The notes: a model not told the origin generated them from the sequence alone. DNA of 7,984 bases from Chthoniobacterales bacterium (GCA_003244125.1 QHBL01000149.1:1-7984); one strand, 5' to 3'; counted from the stretch's first letter, positions 1 through 6,200 are shown. Numbers and translations: made by a program.

Positions 1-188
1 TTGACGCTTAAACCAGAAGAACTAAAGCAAGGCTCAGTAGTTACTCCGATGGTAATGACGTTATAACAGTGACATTCGCATCCGTAGGTCGTGGGCAAAT
101 GGGCGCGGGTGAAAGCTTCAGCGGCGCCGCTCATTTCGGCTGCCGCCATTTCGTCGAAGACGATGAAACCGATGTTCTTTGGGGTCAT
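1..188 (-). CDS. GlxA-like transcriptional regulator (DJ-1/PfpI N-terminal domain), partial
   Basis: This is the N-terminal fragment of a minus-strand gene that continues past the left edge; 62 codons are visible from an ATG at 188-186. The protein begins MTPKNIGFIVFDEMAAAEMS, followed by GAAEAF and, around residues 44-61, YNVITIGV...EP...SSGLSV. This matches the first strand-helix-strand of the DJ-1/PfpI-like domain at the N-terminus of GlxA-type regulators, whose usual pattern is 'IGFLVFDGVxxLDLxGPxEAF ... Y.V..VG....P..S.sGL.'. In that family an AraC-type helix-turn-helix follows at the C-terminus, but it lies outside the window. The usual acidic residue in 'LDL.GP' is replaced here (AAEMSGAAEAF), so the core differs slightly from the consensus. 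No convincing Shine-Dalgarno precedes the ATG. It is transcribed divergently from the sigma factor gene. A stand-alone DJ-1/PfpI protein is also possible. Confidence 0.75.
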   Translation of the reverse strand, partial: MTPKNIGFIVFDEMAAAEMSGAAEAFTRAHLPTTYGCECHCYNVITIGVTTEPCFSSSGLSV

Positions 189-217
189 CGGCCGTCTGCG
201 CAGTAGTGGTTCACATC

Positions 218-223
218 ATTATA
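218..223 (-). promoter_or_regulatory. Candidate -10 box for the GlxA-like gene
   Basis: Read on the minus strand, these bases are a perfect TATAAT, about 30 bases upstream of the ATG of the GlxA-like gene. This would give a short 5' leader. There is no good -35 hexamer 16-18 bases upstream, only a CGTTTT-like sequence, so the promoter would be weak or activator-dependent. This is inferred from the sequence alone. Confidence 0.4.
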
Positions 224-315
224 AGCCACAAACCCGACGAAAACGGCTCATCCTTTCGGTGTAGGCTGTAAATTGACTGGTTCCGAAGCTTTGTCTCCTC
301 TAGGATGGTCATAGA

Positions 316-321
316 GGGAGG
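316..321 (+). promoter_or_regulatory. Ribosome binding site that selects the sigma factor start
   Basis: GGGAGG lies 4 bases upstream of the ATG at 326. The alternative in-frame ATG at 305 has only CTCTAGG-like sequence directly before it. The strong purine-rich site favours 326 as the start of the sigma factor, giving 181 residues. Confidence 0.6.
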
Positions 322-325
322 CGCG

Positions 326-871
326 ATGGAGCCACAGATTGGACCAACTGACGATCGTAGTCGTCCCGCAGCCGGTGCGCTTTCGGCCGAGACCTACGAG
401 AGTCTGCGAGGCCTCGCGGCGCAATACCTCAAGGGTGAGCGTGCTGAGCACACTTTGCAGCCAACTGCACTCCTCCATGAAGCACTGTTGCGCGTGCTTA
501 AGCAGCCAGATGAACGGTGGCGTAGCGAAGCTCACCTCGCAGCTTTCGCCGCCCGCGCAATGCGGCGAATATTGATAAGCTACGGAGTCGCGCGGAGCCG
601 ATTAAAACGTGGAGGCGCGGGGCTGGCGCGGCTGCCACTGGACGCAGCTCTCGACTTTTGTGACGAACGCGACCTTAATCTTGAGCTGGTGGATCAGGCA
701 CTCGAAGAACTGGAAACAGTTGATGCGCGACAGGCCCAGGTAGTTGAGCTACGTTTTTTCGGCGGCTTAACTATCCAGGAGATCGCTTCCGTGTTGGAGT
801 CATCTCCAGCGACAGTCAAACGCGACTGGGCTACGGCCAAGTTATGGTTGCGAGCATATTTATCGAGTTAG
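326..871 (+). CDS. ECF-like RNA polymerase sigma factor (TIGR02999 / Sigma70_ECF type)
   Basis: This is a 181-residue sigma-70 family factor that would direct RNA polymerase to its own set of promoters. Region 2 spans about residues 18-97 and carries TLQPTALLHEALLRVL (43-58) and AFAARAMRRILISYGVARS (74-92), then the basic LKRGG. These are signatures of the TIGR02999 subgroup found in Acidobacteria, Planctomycetes and relatives. Region 4 spans about 123-175, with ARQAQVVELRFFGGLT and the helix-turn-helix IQEIASVLESSPATVKRDW (150-168). Length is normal for the group. I chose the ATG at 326 because GGGAGG precedes it; the in-frame ATG at 305 would add seven residues. The stop is TAG. The kinase gene starts 31 bases downstream on the same strand, so the two are probably co-transcribed. 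No anti-sigma factor gene is visible, which suggests the kinase may control it (inference). Confidence 0.93.
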   Translation: MEPQIGPTDDRSRPAAGALSAETYESLRGLAAQYLKGERAEHTLQPTALLHEALLRVLKQPDERWRSEAHLAAFAARAMRRILISYGVARSRLKRGGAGLARLPLDAALDFCDERDLNLELVDQALEELETVDARQAQVVELRFFGGLTIQEIASVLESSPATVKRDWATAKLWLRAYLSS

Positions 872-902
872 CTATTCGAGAGTAAGAGAGTAACAGGCCA
901 AA

Positions 903-3158
903 ATGTTCGCACTATCGAACCGGAATCACTGGCAGCGTCTTAAGCATGTTCTCGGGGCTGCGCTCGAAGAACCATCTCCACAACGTCGGACTAAGAGCCT
1001 TCGGGAAGCTTGTGGGAATGACACCGGCTTGCTGCAGGAAGCGGAGAGATTGCTGAGCCAGGACACAACGGCGCTCGAGCATTTCGCGGAAATGGCTGCG
1101 AGCTGCTTACGGGGCGACGAATGCAGTCGGGTAGGTGAACGGCTCGGCGCCTATGCCATCACCCGCGAGCTCGGACGAGGCGGTATGGGCACTGTTTACC
1201 TGGCGCAGAGGGCCGATGGGCAATTTGAGAAGCAGGTGGCAATCAAGGTCCTGAAGCGCGGGACCGATACCGAAGAGGTGCTACGCCGTTTTCGTGGGGA
1301 ACGCCAAATCCTGGCCACTCTGGAGCATCCTAATATTACGCGCCTGCTCGATGCCGGAATAACAAACGATAATTTGCCATATGTGGTGATGGAGTTCGTC
1401 GATGGCAAGCCCATCACGAAGTTCGTCGAGGAAAACAAATGCTCCCGGTGGGAGCGAATCGAGCTGTTCCTGAAGATTTGCTCGGCGGTGGAAATGGCGC
1501 ACAAGCAAGGCGTGATCCACCGCGACATCAAGCCTTCCAACATTCTGGTCAGGAGCGATGGCGAACTGAAGTTACTCGATTTCGGCATCGCCAAAGTCGT
1601 AGCCGGCGAGGCTAACGACGTGACCCAGGCAACTGAGCGACGGCTCACACCGAAGTACGCCGCGCCGGAGCAACGCACCAGCCAGGTCTCGACCATAGCA
1701 ACGGACGTTTACTCCCTTGGGATATTGCTTTCTGAACTACTCAATCCCGCACCAAATAGTGTCACAACCAGCACTGATGCTATGATGGAACGTTGTCTTC
1801 GAGATGTGATCCAACAGGCAACGCAACAGGACCCGCGAAAACGCTACCCATCAGCTGGGGTTTTGGCTGAATCGATCAAAGAATGTTCAGGCGGCTCATC
1901 TGGTTCACCGTCGTCATTGCGGGCGGCAAAAAGAAGATCGTTGCTGTTACCGATGGCTGCTGGTGTGGTGCTTCTGACCGCCATATTGTCGGTGTTTGTA
2001 TGGGAAAAGCGGAGCGCAGCTAAGAATAGCGGTGCGAGTGGCGCTATATCTCCGGCGCAATCGACGGCTTCGGAAAAGATTGAGTCTATCGCCATTCTCC
2101 CGTTCCAGCCAATTGGGCCTAACAATAACGATGAGCTACTCGGCTTGGGAATGGCTGACGCGGTGATTGGGCAGGTGAGCAAGATAAAACAGATAAACGT
2201 GCTGCCGACGAGCGCAGTGTTGAAGTACAAAGGACGGACTGACGACGCGCTTGCAGCCGCGCGTGAGCTTAAAGCTGACGCTGTGCTGACTGGAACGGTT
2301 CAGCGGTCGGGAGATCGTGTTCGGGTTAATGTTCAACTTATAAGTGCTCGGAACGGCCGAACGCTTTGGACGGAGAAGTTTGACGAGACGTTTACGGACG
2401 TGTTCGGGATTCAAGATTCGATTTCAAGCGAGATCACCAAAGCCCTGGCCCTAGGGCTCTCGCCCGAGCAGCAAAAGCAGATTGCGAAGCGTTACACGAG
2501 TAACACCGACGCCTACAATGCTTACCTGATGGGTATTTATTTCTATAGCAAACGCTCGAAAGAAGGACTTCAGAAAGCGGTCGACTATTTCCAAGAAGCT
2601 GTGACCAAGGATCCCGACTATGCGTTGGCCTACGCGCTTCTGGCCGACTGCTATAATTTGCAGGCCTACTACACATATGCGCCTTCGGCCGACGTCATGC
2701 CGAAGTGCAAGGCCGCAGCCGAGCACGCGTTGGCGCTGGATAACACGCTGGCGGAGGCATACGTGGCGATGGCAGGCGCGCAGATGGGCGACGACAAGGA
2801 TAGCCGGGCCGCGCTGCGCCATGCCTTGGAGTTAAATTCGAATTTGCCCATCGCGCATCAGCGCTACGCCTGGGCTTTGTGCGCTCAAGGTCAACTTGGT
2901 GAAGCGGTGTCGCACATGAAACGGGCACAGGAGCTCGATCCGCTTTCTGCCACCAATAATTCGGCTCTCGGAAGCATGCTTATTTTCGAGCGGCATTTTC
3001 CAGAAGCTTTGCGTTATTGCGCTCGCGCGGCCGAGTTGGACCCGAACAGCCCAGCGATTCAAGGGAATTTAGGGGAAGCCTACTTCTTGAATGGAATGTA
3101 CGACCAAGCGCTGAATTCGATTCGCTGCGCCGTGATCCTCGATTTAAGGAACTCCTAA
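903..3158 (+). CDS. Serine/threonine protein kinase with TolB-like domain and TPRs, 3' end damaged
   Basis: This is a 751-residue Hanks-type kinase anchored in the membrane. An N-terminal helical segment (about 1-80, including LREACGNDTGLLQEAERLL) is typical of sigma-associated kinases. The kinase domain has the glycine loop GRGGMG (91-96), VAIK with K115, HRD (206-208) in HRDIKPSN, DFG (226-228) and APE (254-256), so it looks catalytically intact. One transmembrane helix follows at about 347-367. Beyond it is a TolB/FlgO-like domain (about 393-515; SIAILPF, ADAVLTGTVQRSGDRVRVNV) and TPR-type repeats (about 535-745; EAVTKDPDYALAYALLADCY, AAELDPNSPAIQGNLGEAY). These probably act as sensor or protein-binding parts on the far side of the membrane. 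The frame ends in a TAA after a non-homologous tail starting near residue 738. The family's normal C-terminal motif occurs in another frame just there, so this end is truncated and scrambled. A weak AGG precedes the ATG. Confidence 0.93.
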   Translation: MFALSNRNHWQRLKHVLGAALEEPSPQRRTKSLREACGNDTGLLQEAERLLSQDTTALEHFAEMAASCLRGDECSRVGERLGAYAITRELGRGGMGTVYLAQRADGQFEKQVAIKVLKRGTDTEEVLRRFRGERQILATLEHPNITRLLDAGITNDNLPYVVMEFVDGKPITKFVEENKCSRWERIELFLKICSAVEMAHKQGVIHRDIKPSNILVRSDGELKLLDFGIAKVVAGEANDVTQATERRLTPKYAAPEQRTSQVSTIATDVYSLGILLSELLNPAPNSVTTSTDAMMERCLRDVIQQATQQDPRKRYPSAGVLAESIKECSGGSSGSPSSLRAAKRRSLLLPMAAGVVLLTAILSVFVWEKRSAAKNSGASGAISPAQSTASEKIESIAILPFQPIGPNNNDELLGLGMADAVIGQVSKIKQINVLPTSAVLKYKGRTDDALAAARELKADAVLTGTVQRSGDRVRVNVQLISARNGRTLWTEKFDETFTDVFGIQDSISSEITKALALGLSPEQQKQIAKRYTSNTDAYNAYLMGIYFYSKRSKEGLQKAVDYFQEAVTKDPDYALAYALLADCYNLQAYYTYAPSADVMPKCKAAAEHALALDNTLAEAYVAMAGAQMGDDKDSRAALRHALELNSNLPIAHQRYAWALCAQGQLGEAVSHMKRAQELDPLSATNNSALGSMLIFERHFPEALRYCARAAELDPNSPAIQGNLGEAYFLNGMYDQALNSIRCAVILDLRNS

Positions 3159-3205
3159 CCAGGCACGGTCGCAGCAGCTTGCTCGAGGAACCTTCACGCC
3201 CTTAG
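3116..3205 (+). pseudogene. Out-of-frame C-terminal remnant of the kinase/TPR gene
   Basis: In the third plus-strand frame relative to the kinase gene, this stretch reads FDSLRRDPRFKELLTRHG, then a short tail ending at TAG (3203-3205). 'FDxLRxDPRFxxLLxRxG' is the standard C-terminal end of this kinase-TolB-TPR protein family. In the kinase's own frame the same DNA gives SIRCAVILDLRNS and a stop. In-frame relatives normally carry more TPR helices between the GMYDQAL-type helix and this motif. The simplest reading is that an internal segment was lost with a length not divisible by three. The same frame runs on, after two stops, into the DUF1003 gene. Confidence 0.75.
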
Positions 3206-3298
3206 TGACGAAGCCGCCGAAATCGCCGCGCGTTGCTTCTCCGTCAGCAGGCGCAGGAGATTGCATCTCTCGCCCGGTCGAAAAGCGAAGTAACTGGC

Positions 3299-3829
3299 AT
3301 GGCCGAGGAGGAGCAAAACGGTGGGATGACGGGCGTGATGGAGCGCAACATCCGCGTGCTGGTAAAGCGCCGGCAACTGGAGGAGCAGCGAAAACCAGCG
3401 CAGCAATCAGTCGCCGACACCATCACGCGATTTACCGGCAGCATGCGGTTCGTCTACATCCACCTTGTGCTCTTCGGCGGGTGAATCCTGGCGAACCTTC
3501 CCTGGATCCCGTGGCCGAGATTCGATCCCACTTTTGTGGTGCTGGCGATGTTCGCGTCGGTAGAGGCGATTTTCCTCTCGACCTTCGTGCTCATTTCGCA
3601 GAACCGGATGCAGGAACAGGCGGACAAACGCGCCGATCTCGACCTGCAAATCAGTCTGCTGGCTGAACATGAGATTACGCGGCTAATCACGCTGGTGAAA
3701 GCGGTGGCGGAGAAGCTGGAGATTGAAGCTTCGAAAAATCCTGAACTGCACGAATTACAGCGGGATGTGTCGCCGGAGACGGTGCTGGATGCGCTGGAGG
3801 AAAACCAACGGCAGCTTCACAGAACCTGA
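3299..3829 (+). pseudogene. DUF1003 membrane protein gene interrupted by an in-frame TGA
   Basis: Reading through one stop gives about 176 residues matching the DUF1003 family, small proteins of unknown function with two membrane helices. An N-terminal MERNIRVLVKRRQLEEQR and VADTITRFTGSMRFVYIH lead into helix 1 (about 50-67). A Trp/Pro-rich link (ILANLPWIPWPRFDP) follows, then helix 2 (about 79-99, FVVLAMFASVEAIFLSTFVL). The conserved cytoplasmic stretch ISQNRM...ADKRADLDLQISLLAEHEITRLI comes next, with a C-terminal PETVLDALEENQ. Codon 62 (3482-3484) is TGA between GG and IL, where relatives have Trp (FGxWI). Both halves are in the same frame, so one G-to-A change explains it. I placed the start at ATG 3299; TTG 3233 and ATG 3326 are alternatives. 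The natural stop TGA (3827-3829) directly abuts the convergent phosphatase stop, leaving no room for a terminator. Confidence 0.85.
3482..3484 (+). other. Premature TGA in the DUF1003 gene
   Basis: The codon order here is TTC GGC GGG TGA ATC CTG GCG AAC, at the end of membrane helix 1. The family consensus at this place is FG-x-W-I. TGA is an ordinary stop in this window: the glycosyltransferase, nucleotidyltransferase, methyltransferase and glycosidase genes all end with it. Reassignment of TGA to Trp is therefore unlikely. Confidence 0.85.
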
Positions 3830-4453
3830 TTAGAAGGGCCGCGCCAGGTTTGGCAAAATAGTGCGCTGATCACTGCTGCCGTTGACGAGGCGGACGCGCA
3901 AGGTTTCGTCGCCCAATTCGACGGCGCTGATGGAAGCGGAATCAACCTGAATGCGCTGGAACAGATCGAGCGGCACCCCGAGCGCGTAGGCGATGGTTGC
4001 GCGAATGACGTCGCCGTGACTGAAAATGACGACGAACTGATGGCGGGCGCGAAGTTCGCGCAGCCTGGCGACGACGCGTGCCTGGACCGCGAGCATCATT
4101 TCTCCGTCCGGTGGAGCGGAGAAACTTCGTAATGAATTCCAAACCTGAAATTCCCCTTTCTTTCGCAGATCGGTGAATTCCTCGCCCGTCCAATCGCCAA
4201 ACTCGATCTCGTTGAACTCGTCAGCTATCTGGAGCGGCAAATGGAGGCGCTGGCAGAGTGGCTCCGCGGTCTCGCAAGCGCGCTCGAGTGGACCGGCATA
4301 GATGGCATCAATCGGGAAATCGCCGAGCGCATCAGCGATGTGGCGTGCTTGCTGCCGGCCAGCTTCGTTCAAATGCAAACCGGCTTTGCGGCCCGCGATT
4401 TTCGTGCTGATGACATCGTTTTCGCCGTGGCGAACGAAGACGAACGTCGTCAC
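3830..4453 (-). CDS. Histidine phosphatase (phosphoglycerate mutase-like) superfamily protein
   Basis: This 207-residue protein belongs to the two-histidine phosphatase branch, which hydrolyses phosphate esters through a phosphohistidine intermediate. The nucleophile motif is RHG (8-10, in FVFVRHGE). The second phosphate-binding arginine is R58 in GPLERACETAEPL, the acidic region is FNEIEFGDWTGEEF (80-93; E84 is the likely proton donor), and the second histidine is H146 in FSHGDVIRA. All core residues are present and the length is normal. The start is a GTG that overlaps the TGA stop of the glycosidase gene by four bases (GTGA), so it is probably translated by coupling. It is the last gene of the minus-strand operon. 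Its partners suggest a phosphorylated sugar or glycan intermediate as substrate, but this is inference. Cofactor-dependent phosphoglycerate mutase is unlikely given the short length and the phosphatase-like motifs. It ends in TAA against the DUF1003 stop. Confidence 0.9.
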   Translation of the reverse strand: MTTFVFVRHGENDVISTKIAGRKAGLHLNEAGRQQARHIADALGDFPIDAIYAGPLERACETAEPLCQRLHLPLQIADEFNEIEFGDWTGEEFTDLRKKGEFQVWNSLRSFSAPPDGEMMLAVQARVVARLRELRARHQFVVIFSHGDVIRATIAYALGVPLDLFQRIQVDSASISAVELGDETLRVRLVNGSSDQRTILPNLARPF

Positions 4454-5367
4454 CTCGTCGTCTGCACCGCGTTGAGCGTCGTGGGCGCGTAACGCTGCGT
4501 CATGCGCGCGCAGAATTCGGCAAACTCTTCGCTCACCACGGGTGGGCTGGTGTGATGCGGGACAATGCCGCGGTGCTCAGGTGTGAAGCAAAAGGTGAGC
4601 GTGACATTGAACTCAGCCAGCGCGTTCATCTGGCGATCAAACCAGGCATCGGTGCCGGGGCGGAAGCTATCGGCCCAGCTCAAACCGGTGCGGAGATAAG
4701 TGACACCGAGTTTGCGAAGCCAATTCACTGCGTCATCGAGCCTGTGATCTTCAAAATGGAACCACTGGCAGATGCCAAGCTCCGGCGTGAACTCGGGAAA
4801 CAACCGGAGCGCGCGCTTGGGCGTTCCATCTTCGCGGAGCAATCCCATGTGAAAATGCCGGTAATAGCTTGACCCTTCCGCTTCGCGATGCCGCGTCGTC
4901 GCTGGCCAGGCCCTGGGCAAATCATAAAGTGAGTACCAATGAATCCGTGGCGCGCGGCCGATGAGCAGCTCGGCTGTTCTGCGCAATCCAAATTCCTGCA
5001 CTTCTTCCGCGCCGAAAGTGGAGATGCCGACCTCGCTGATCCAAACCGGCAAGTCCGTGACGGCGTGAATTTCATCGAGCCGCTCGGGCCATTGATCGAG
5101 CATCCAGTTATTCCAGTCGAGCGGGAAACCGTGCACTGCCACCGCGTTTAATTCCTCCAGCACGCCAAACTTTTCCATGCGCTCGATGAACGCGGGATCG
5201 ATGGGCGAAATGCCGCCGAGCACCCGCGTCAGGGCGGGATTCACTTCGGCCACGGCCTTCGCCGCCAGCTTCGCCATGTCGGCAAAGCGCCGCCATTCAG
5301 GGTCGAGCTCGGAATCCCAGTGGGATTTATTGTTCGGCTCGTTCCAGAACATGACGGCTTCAACCAT
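4450..5367 (-). CDS. Beta-xylosidase-like clan GH-A glycoside hydrolase with permuted barrel order
   Basis: This 305-residue protein has the hallmarks of retaining clan GH-A (GH39/GH5-like) glycosidases. The acid/base motif is FWNEPNN (7-13, E10). A barrel-strand histidine lies in AVAVHGFPLDW (75-85), the likely nucleophile is E112 in PVWISEVG (107-114), and the strand 8 region is HWYSLYDL (143-150), then GLLREDGTPKRAL. The acid/base-nucleophile spacing of 102 residues is normal. The order is odd: NEP sits at the extreme N-terminus, with no strands 1-3 before it. The C-terminal third (about 195-294: GICQWFHF, LRKLGVTYLRTGLSWADSF, VTLTFCFTPEHRG, SEEFAEFCARMTQRYAP) looks like strands 1-3. The start is secure: GAGAGGTGA precedes the ATG, and an in-frame TGA lies two codons upstream. 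There is no signal peptide, so it is probably cytoplasmic. The substrate is unknown. Confidence 0.78.
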   Translation of the reverse strand: MVEAVMFWNEPNNKSHWDSELDPEWRRFADMAKLAAKAVAEVNPALTRVLGGISPIDPAFIERMEKFGVLEELNAVAVHGFPLDWNNWMLDQWPERLDEIHAVTDLPVWISEVGISTFGAEEVQEFGLRRTAELLIGRAPRIHWYSLYDLPRAWPATTRHREAEGSSYYRHFHMGLLREDGTPKRALRLFPEFTPELGICQWFHFEDHRLDDAVNWLRKLGVTYLRTGLSWADSFRPGTDAWFDRQMNALAEFNVTLTFCFTPEHRGIVPHHTSPPVVSEEFAEFCARMTQRYAPTTLNAVQTTR

Positions 5368-5370
5368 GCG

Positions 5371-5379
5371 TCACCTCTC
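5371..5379 (-). promoter_or_regulatory. Strong ribosome binding site of the glycosidase gene
   Basis: On the minus strand the sequence is GAGAGGTGA, followed by CGC and the ATG at 5367-5365. It is the best Shine-Dalgarno in the window. Its last three bases are an in-frame TGA, which rules out any N-terminal extension of the glycosidase. Confidence 0.7.
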
Positions 5380-5385
5380 TTCTTC

Positions 5386-5476
5386 TCATTCCGACCGCAG
5401 CGAAACGGAGTGGACAAATCTCTGACTATTCAGCCGCCGTGAATGATCAAAGATGTCTCGGCTCCGCTCGACATGA
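5386..5476. repeat. Imperfect intergenic palindrome ('HVERSRDI'-type repeat)
   Basis: The only real gap in the minus-strand operon is almost filled by one long imperfect inverted repeat. The core is ATTCA (5428-5432), loop GCCGCCG, then TGAAT (5440-5444). Outward, the arms pair through GACAAATCTCTGA (5413-5425) against TCAAAGATGTC (5447-5457). The ends pair as TCATTCCGACCGCAGCG (from 5386) against the complement of the sequence ending ATGA at 5476, with about 12 of 17 positions matching. Read on the minus strand, one arm encodes CHVERSRDI, a peptide that recurs in spurious ORFs made from dispersed intergenic repeats in several phyla. It could fold in RNA as a processing or attenuation hairpin between the methyltransferase and glycosidase genes. 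Whether copies occur elsewhere in the genome cannot be seen here. Confidence 0.6.
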
Positions 5477-5486
5477 CAAACGACAC

Positions 5487-6200
5487 TCATTTTGCCCGGC
5501 AAATGAACACTTCCTCTTCCGGGTGCTCGACAATGGTGAAACCGCTCGAGCGCAGCATCGCTTCCACACACGCGCGATTTGGGATCCACCAATTCGTTGG
5601 ATCACCCGCGTACTTTTTCTCGATGAAATACATGCGCGGAAACTCGGGACGCTCGAAGATTTCCGTCTGCCAGAAATCGTAATCGTTCTCCGAACGGAAC
5701 GGCTGGTCACTGCCGCGCTGCATTGATTGGAAAACAAACAAATCGCGCGCGACATGCTCGTGGATGAGATCGAGAGCCAGGAGCGGATGGCGCAGGTGAT
5801 AAAGCACGCCCATGAAAAGGACGACGTCGAACTTCTCCCGCAGCTGCGCGACGTCGTAGACCGAGAGTCGCTGGAACTCGACTTCGAGGCCGAGCGTCTC
5901 AGCCATGAAGCGCGCCTGCGCCAGGTATCGCTCGTCATAATCAACGGCGAGGACGCGCTCGGCCCCGCGCCGCTTCATTTCGAAAGAATAAAATCCGGCA
6001 TTGCAGCCGATATCGAGAACGGTCTTGCCGGTGAGGTCGGCGGGAATGGCATGAGCAAACTTGCGCCATTTCACCGCTGGGTAATCGCCGAGGAAATGAT
6101 GCGGCGCGGTGGGAGTGCCGTCGAGGGAAAAGTTTTGAAACCACGGGCCGAGCGCGTCGATGCGCCGTCGCAAATCGCTTGTTTCAAGCACCGCGTTCAT
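5487..6200 (-). CDS. SAM-dependent methyltransferase (TIGR04290-like, related to CmoB)
   Basis: This is a 237-residue class I methyltransferase. Motif I is VLDIGCNAGFYSFEM (61-75), the acidic residue after strand 2 is D87 in VLAVDYDERYL, and motif IV is FDVVLFMGVLYHLRHPL (124-140). The C-terminal part carries NWWIPNRACVEAMLRSSGF (203-221). The 'GVLYHLRHPL' and 'WxIPN...L...GF' elements resemble the CmoB / DUF1698 branch. The N-terminal part LGPWFQNFSLDG...HHFLGDYP (17-41) also fits the TIGR04290 group as I recall it. It lacks the longer N-terminal region of CmoB, and its sugar-gene neighbours point to a small-molecule or glycan acceptor rather than tRNA. Its ATG overlaps the upstream nucleotidyltransferase stop by four bases (ATGA, 6197-6200). 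The gap to the next gene is 119 bases. The acceptor is not deducible from sequence. Confidence 0.9.
   Translation of the reverse strand: MNAVLETSDLRRRIDALGPWFQNFSLDGTPTAPHHFLGDYPAVKWRKFAHAIPADLTGKTVLDIGCNAGFYSFEMKRRGAERVLAVDYDERYLAQARFMAETLGLEVEFQRLSVYDVAQLREKFDVVLFMGVLYHLRHPLLALDLIHEHVARDLFVFQSMQRGSDQPFRSENDYDFWQTEIFERPEFPRMYFIEKKYAGDPTNWWIPNRACVEAMLRSSGFTIVEHPEEEVFICRAK

Noticed and set aside
273..278. TTGACT as a -35 box for the sigma factor gene
   Set aside because: No acceptable -10 hexamer lies 16-18 bases downstream (TCCTCT at 17), so a promoter could not be supported.
248..535. A 95-codon minus-strand frame across the sigma factor start
   Set aside because: It has no family resemblance and overlaps the well-supported sigma factor on the opposite strand.
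3113..3118. GAATTC at the kinase frame break as a sign of a cloning chimera
   Set aside because: A six-base site occurs by chance often enough. Both sides belong to the same protein family end, so this alone is no evidence of an artificial joint.
3482..3484. TGA recoded as tryptophan or selenocysteine
   Set aside because: TGA is the normal stop of at least four intact genes here, Trp is written TGG throughout, and the position is a Trp rather than a Cys in the family. A mutation or error is simpler.
3205..3666. A 153-codon plus-strand frame overlapping the DUF1003 gene
   Set aside because: Its protein is Arg/Pro/His-rich without family features. The overlapping frame shows clear DUF1003 conservation on both sides of the TGA, so this is a shadow.
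5447..5944. A 165-codon minus-strand frame rich in Ser and Arg
   Set aside because: It overlaps the methyltransferase in another frame, has low-complexity composition and no recognisable motif; it is a shadow ORF.
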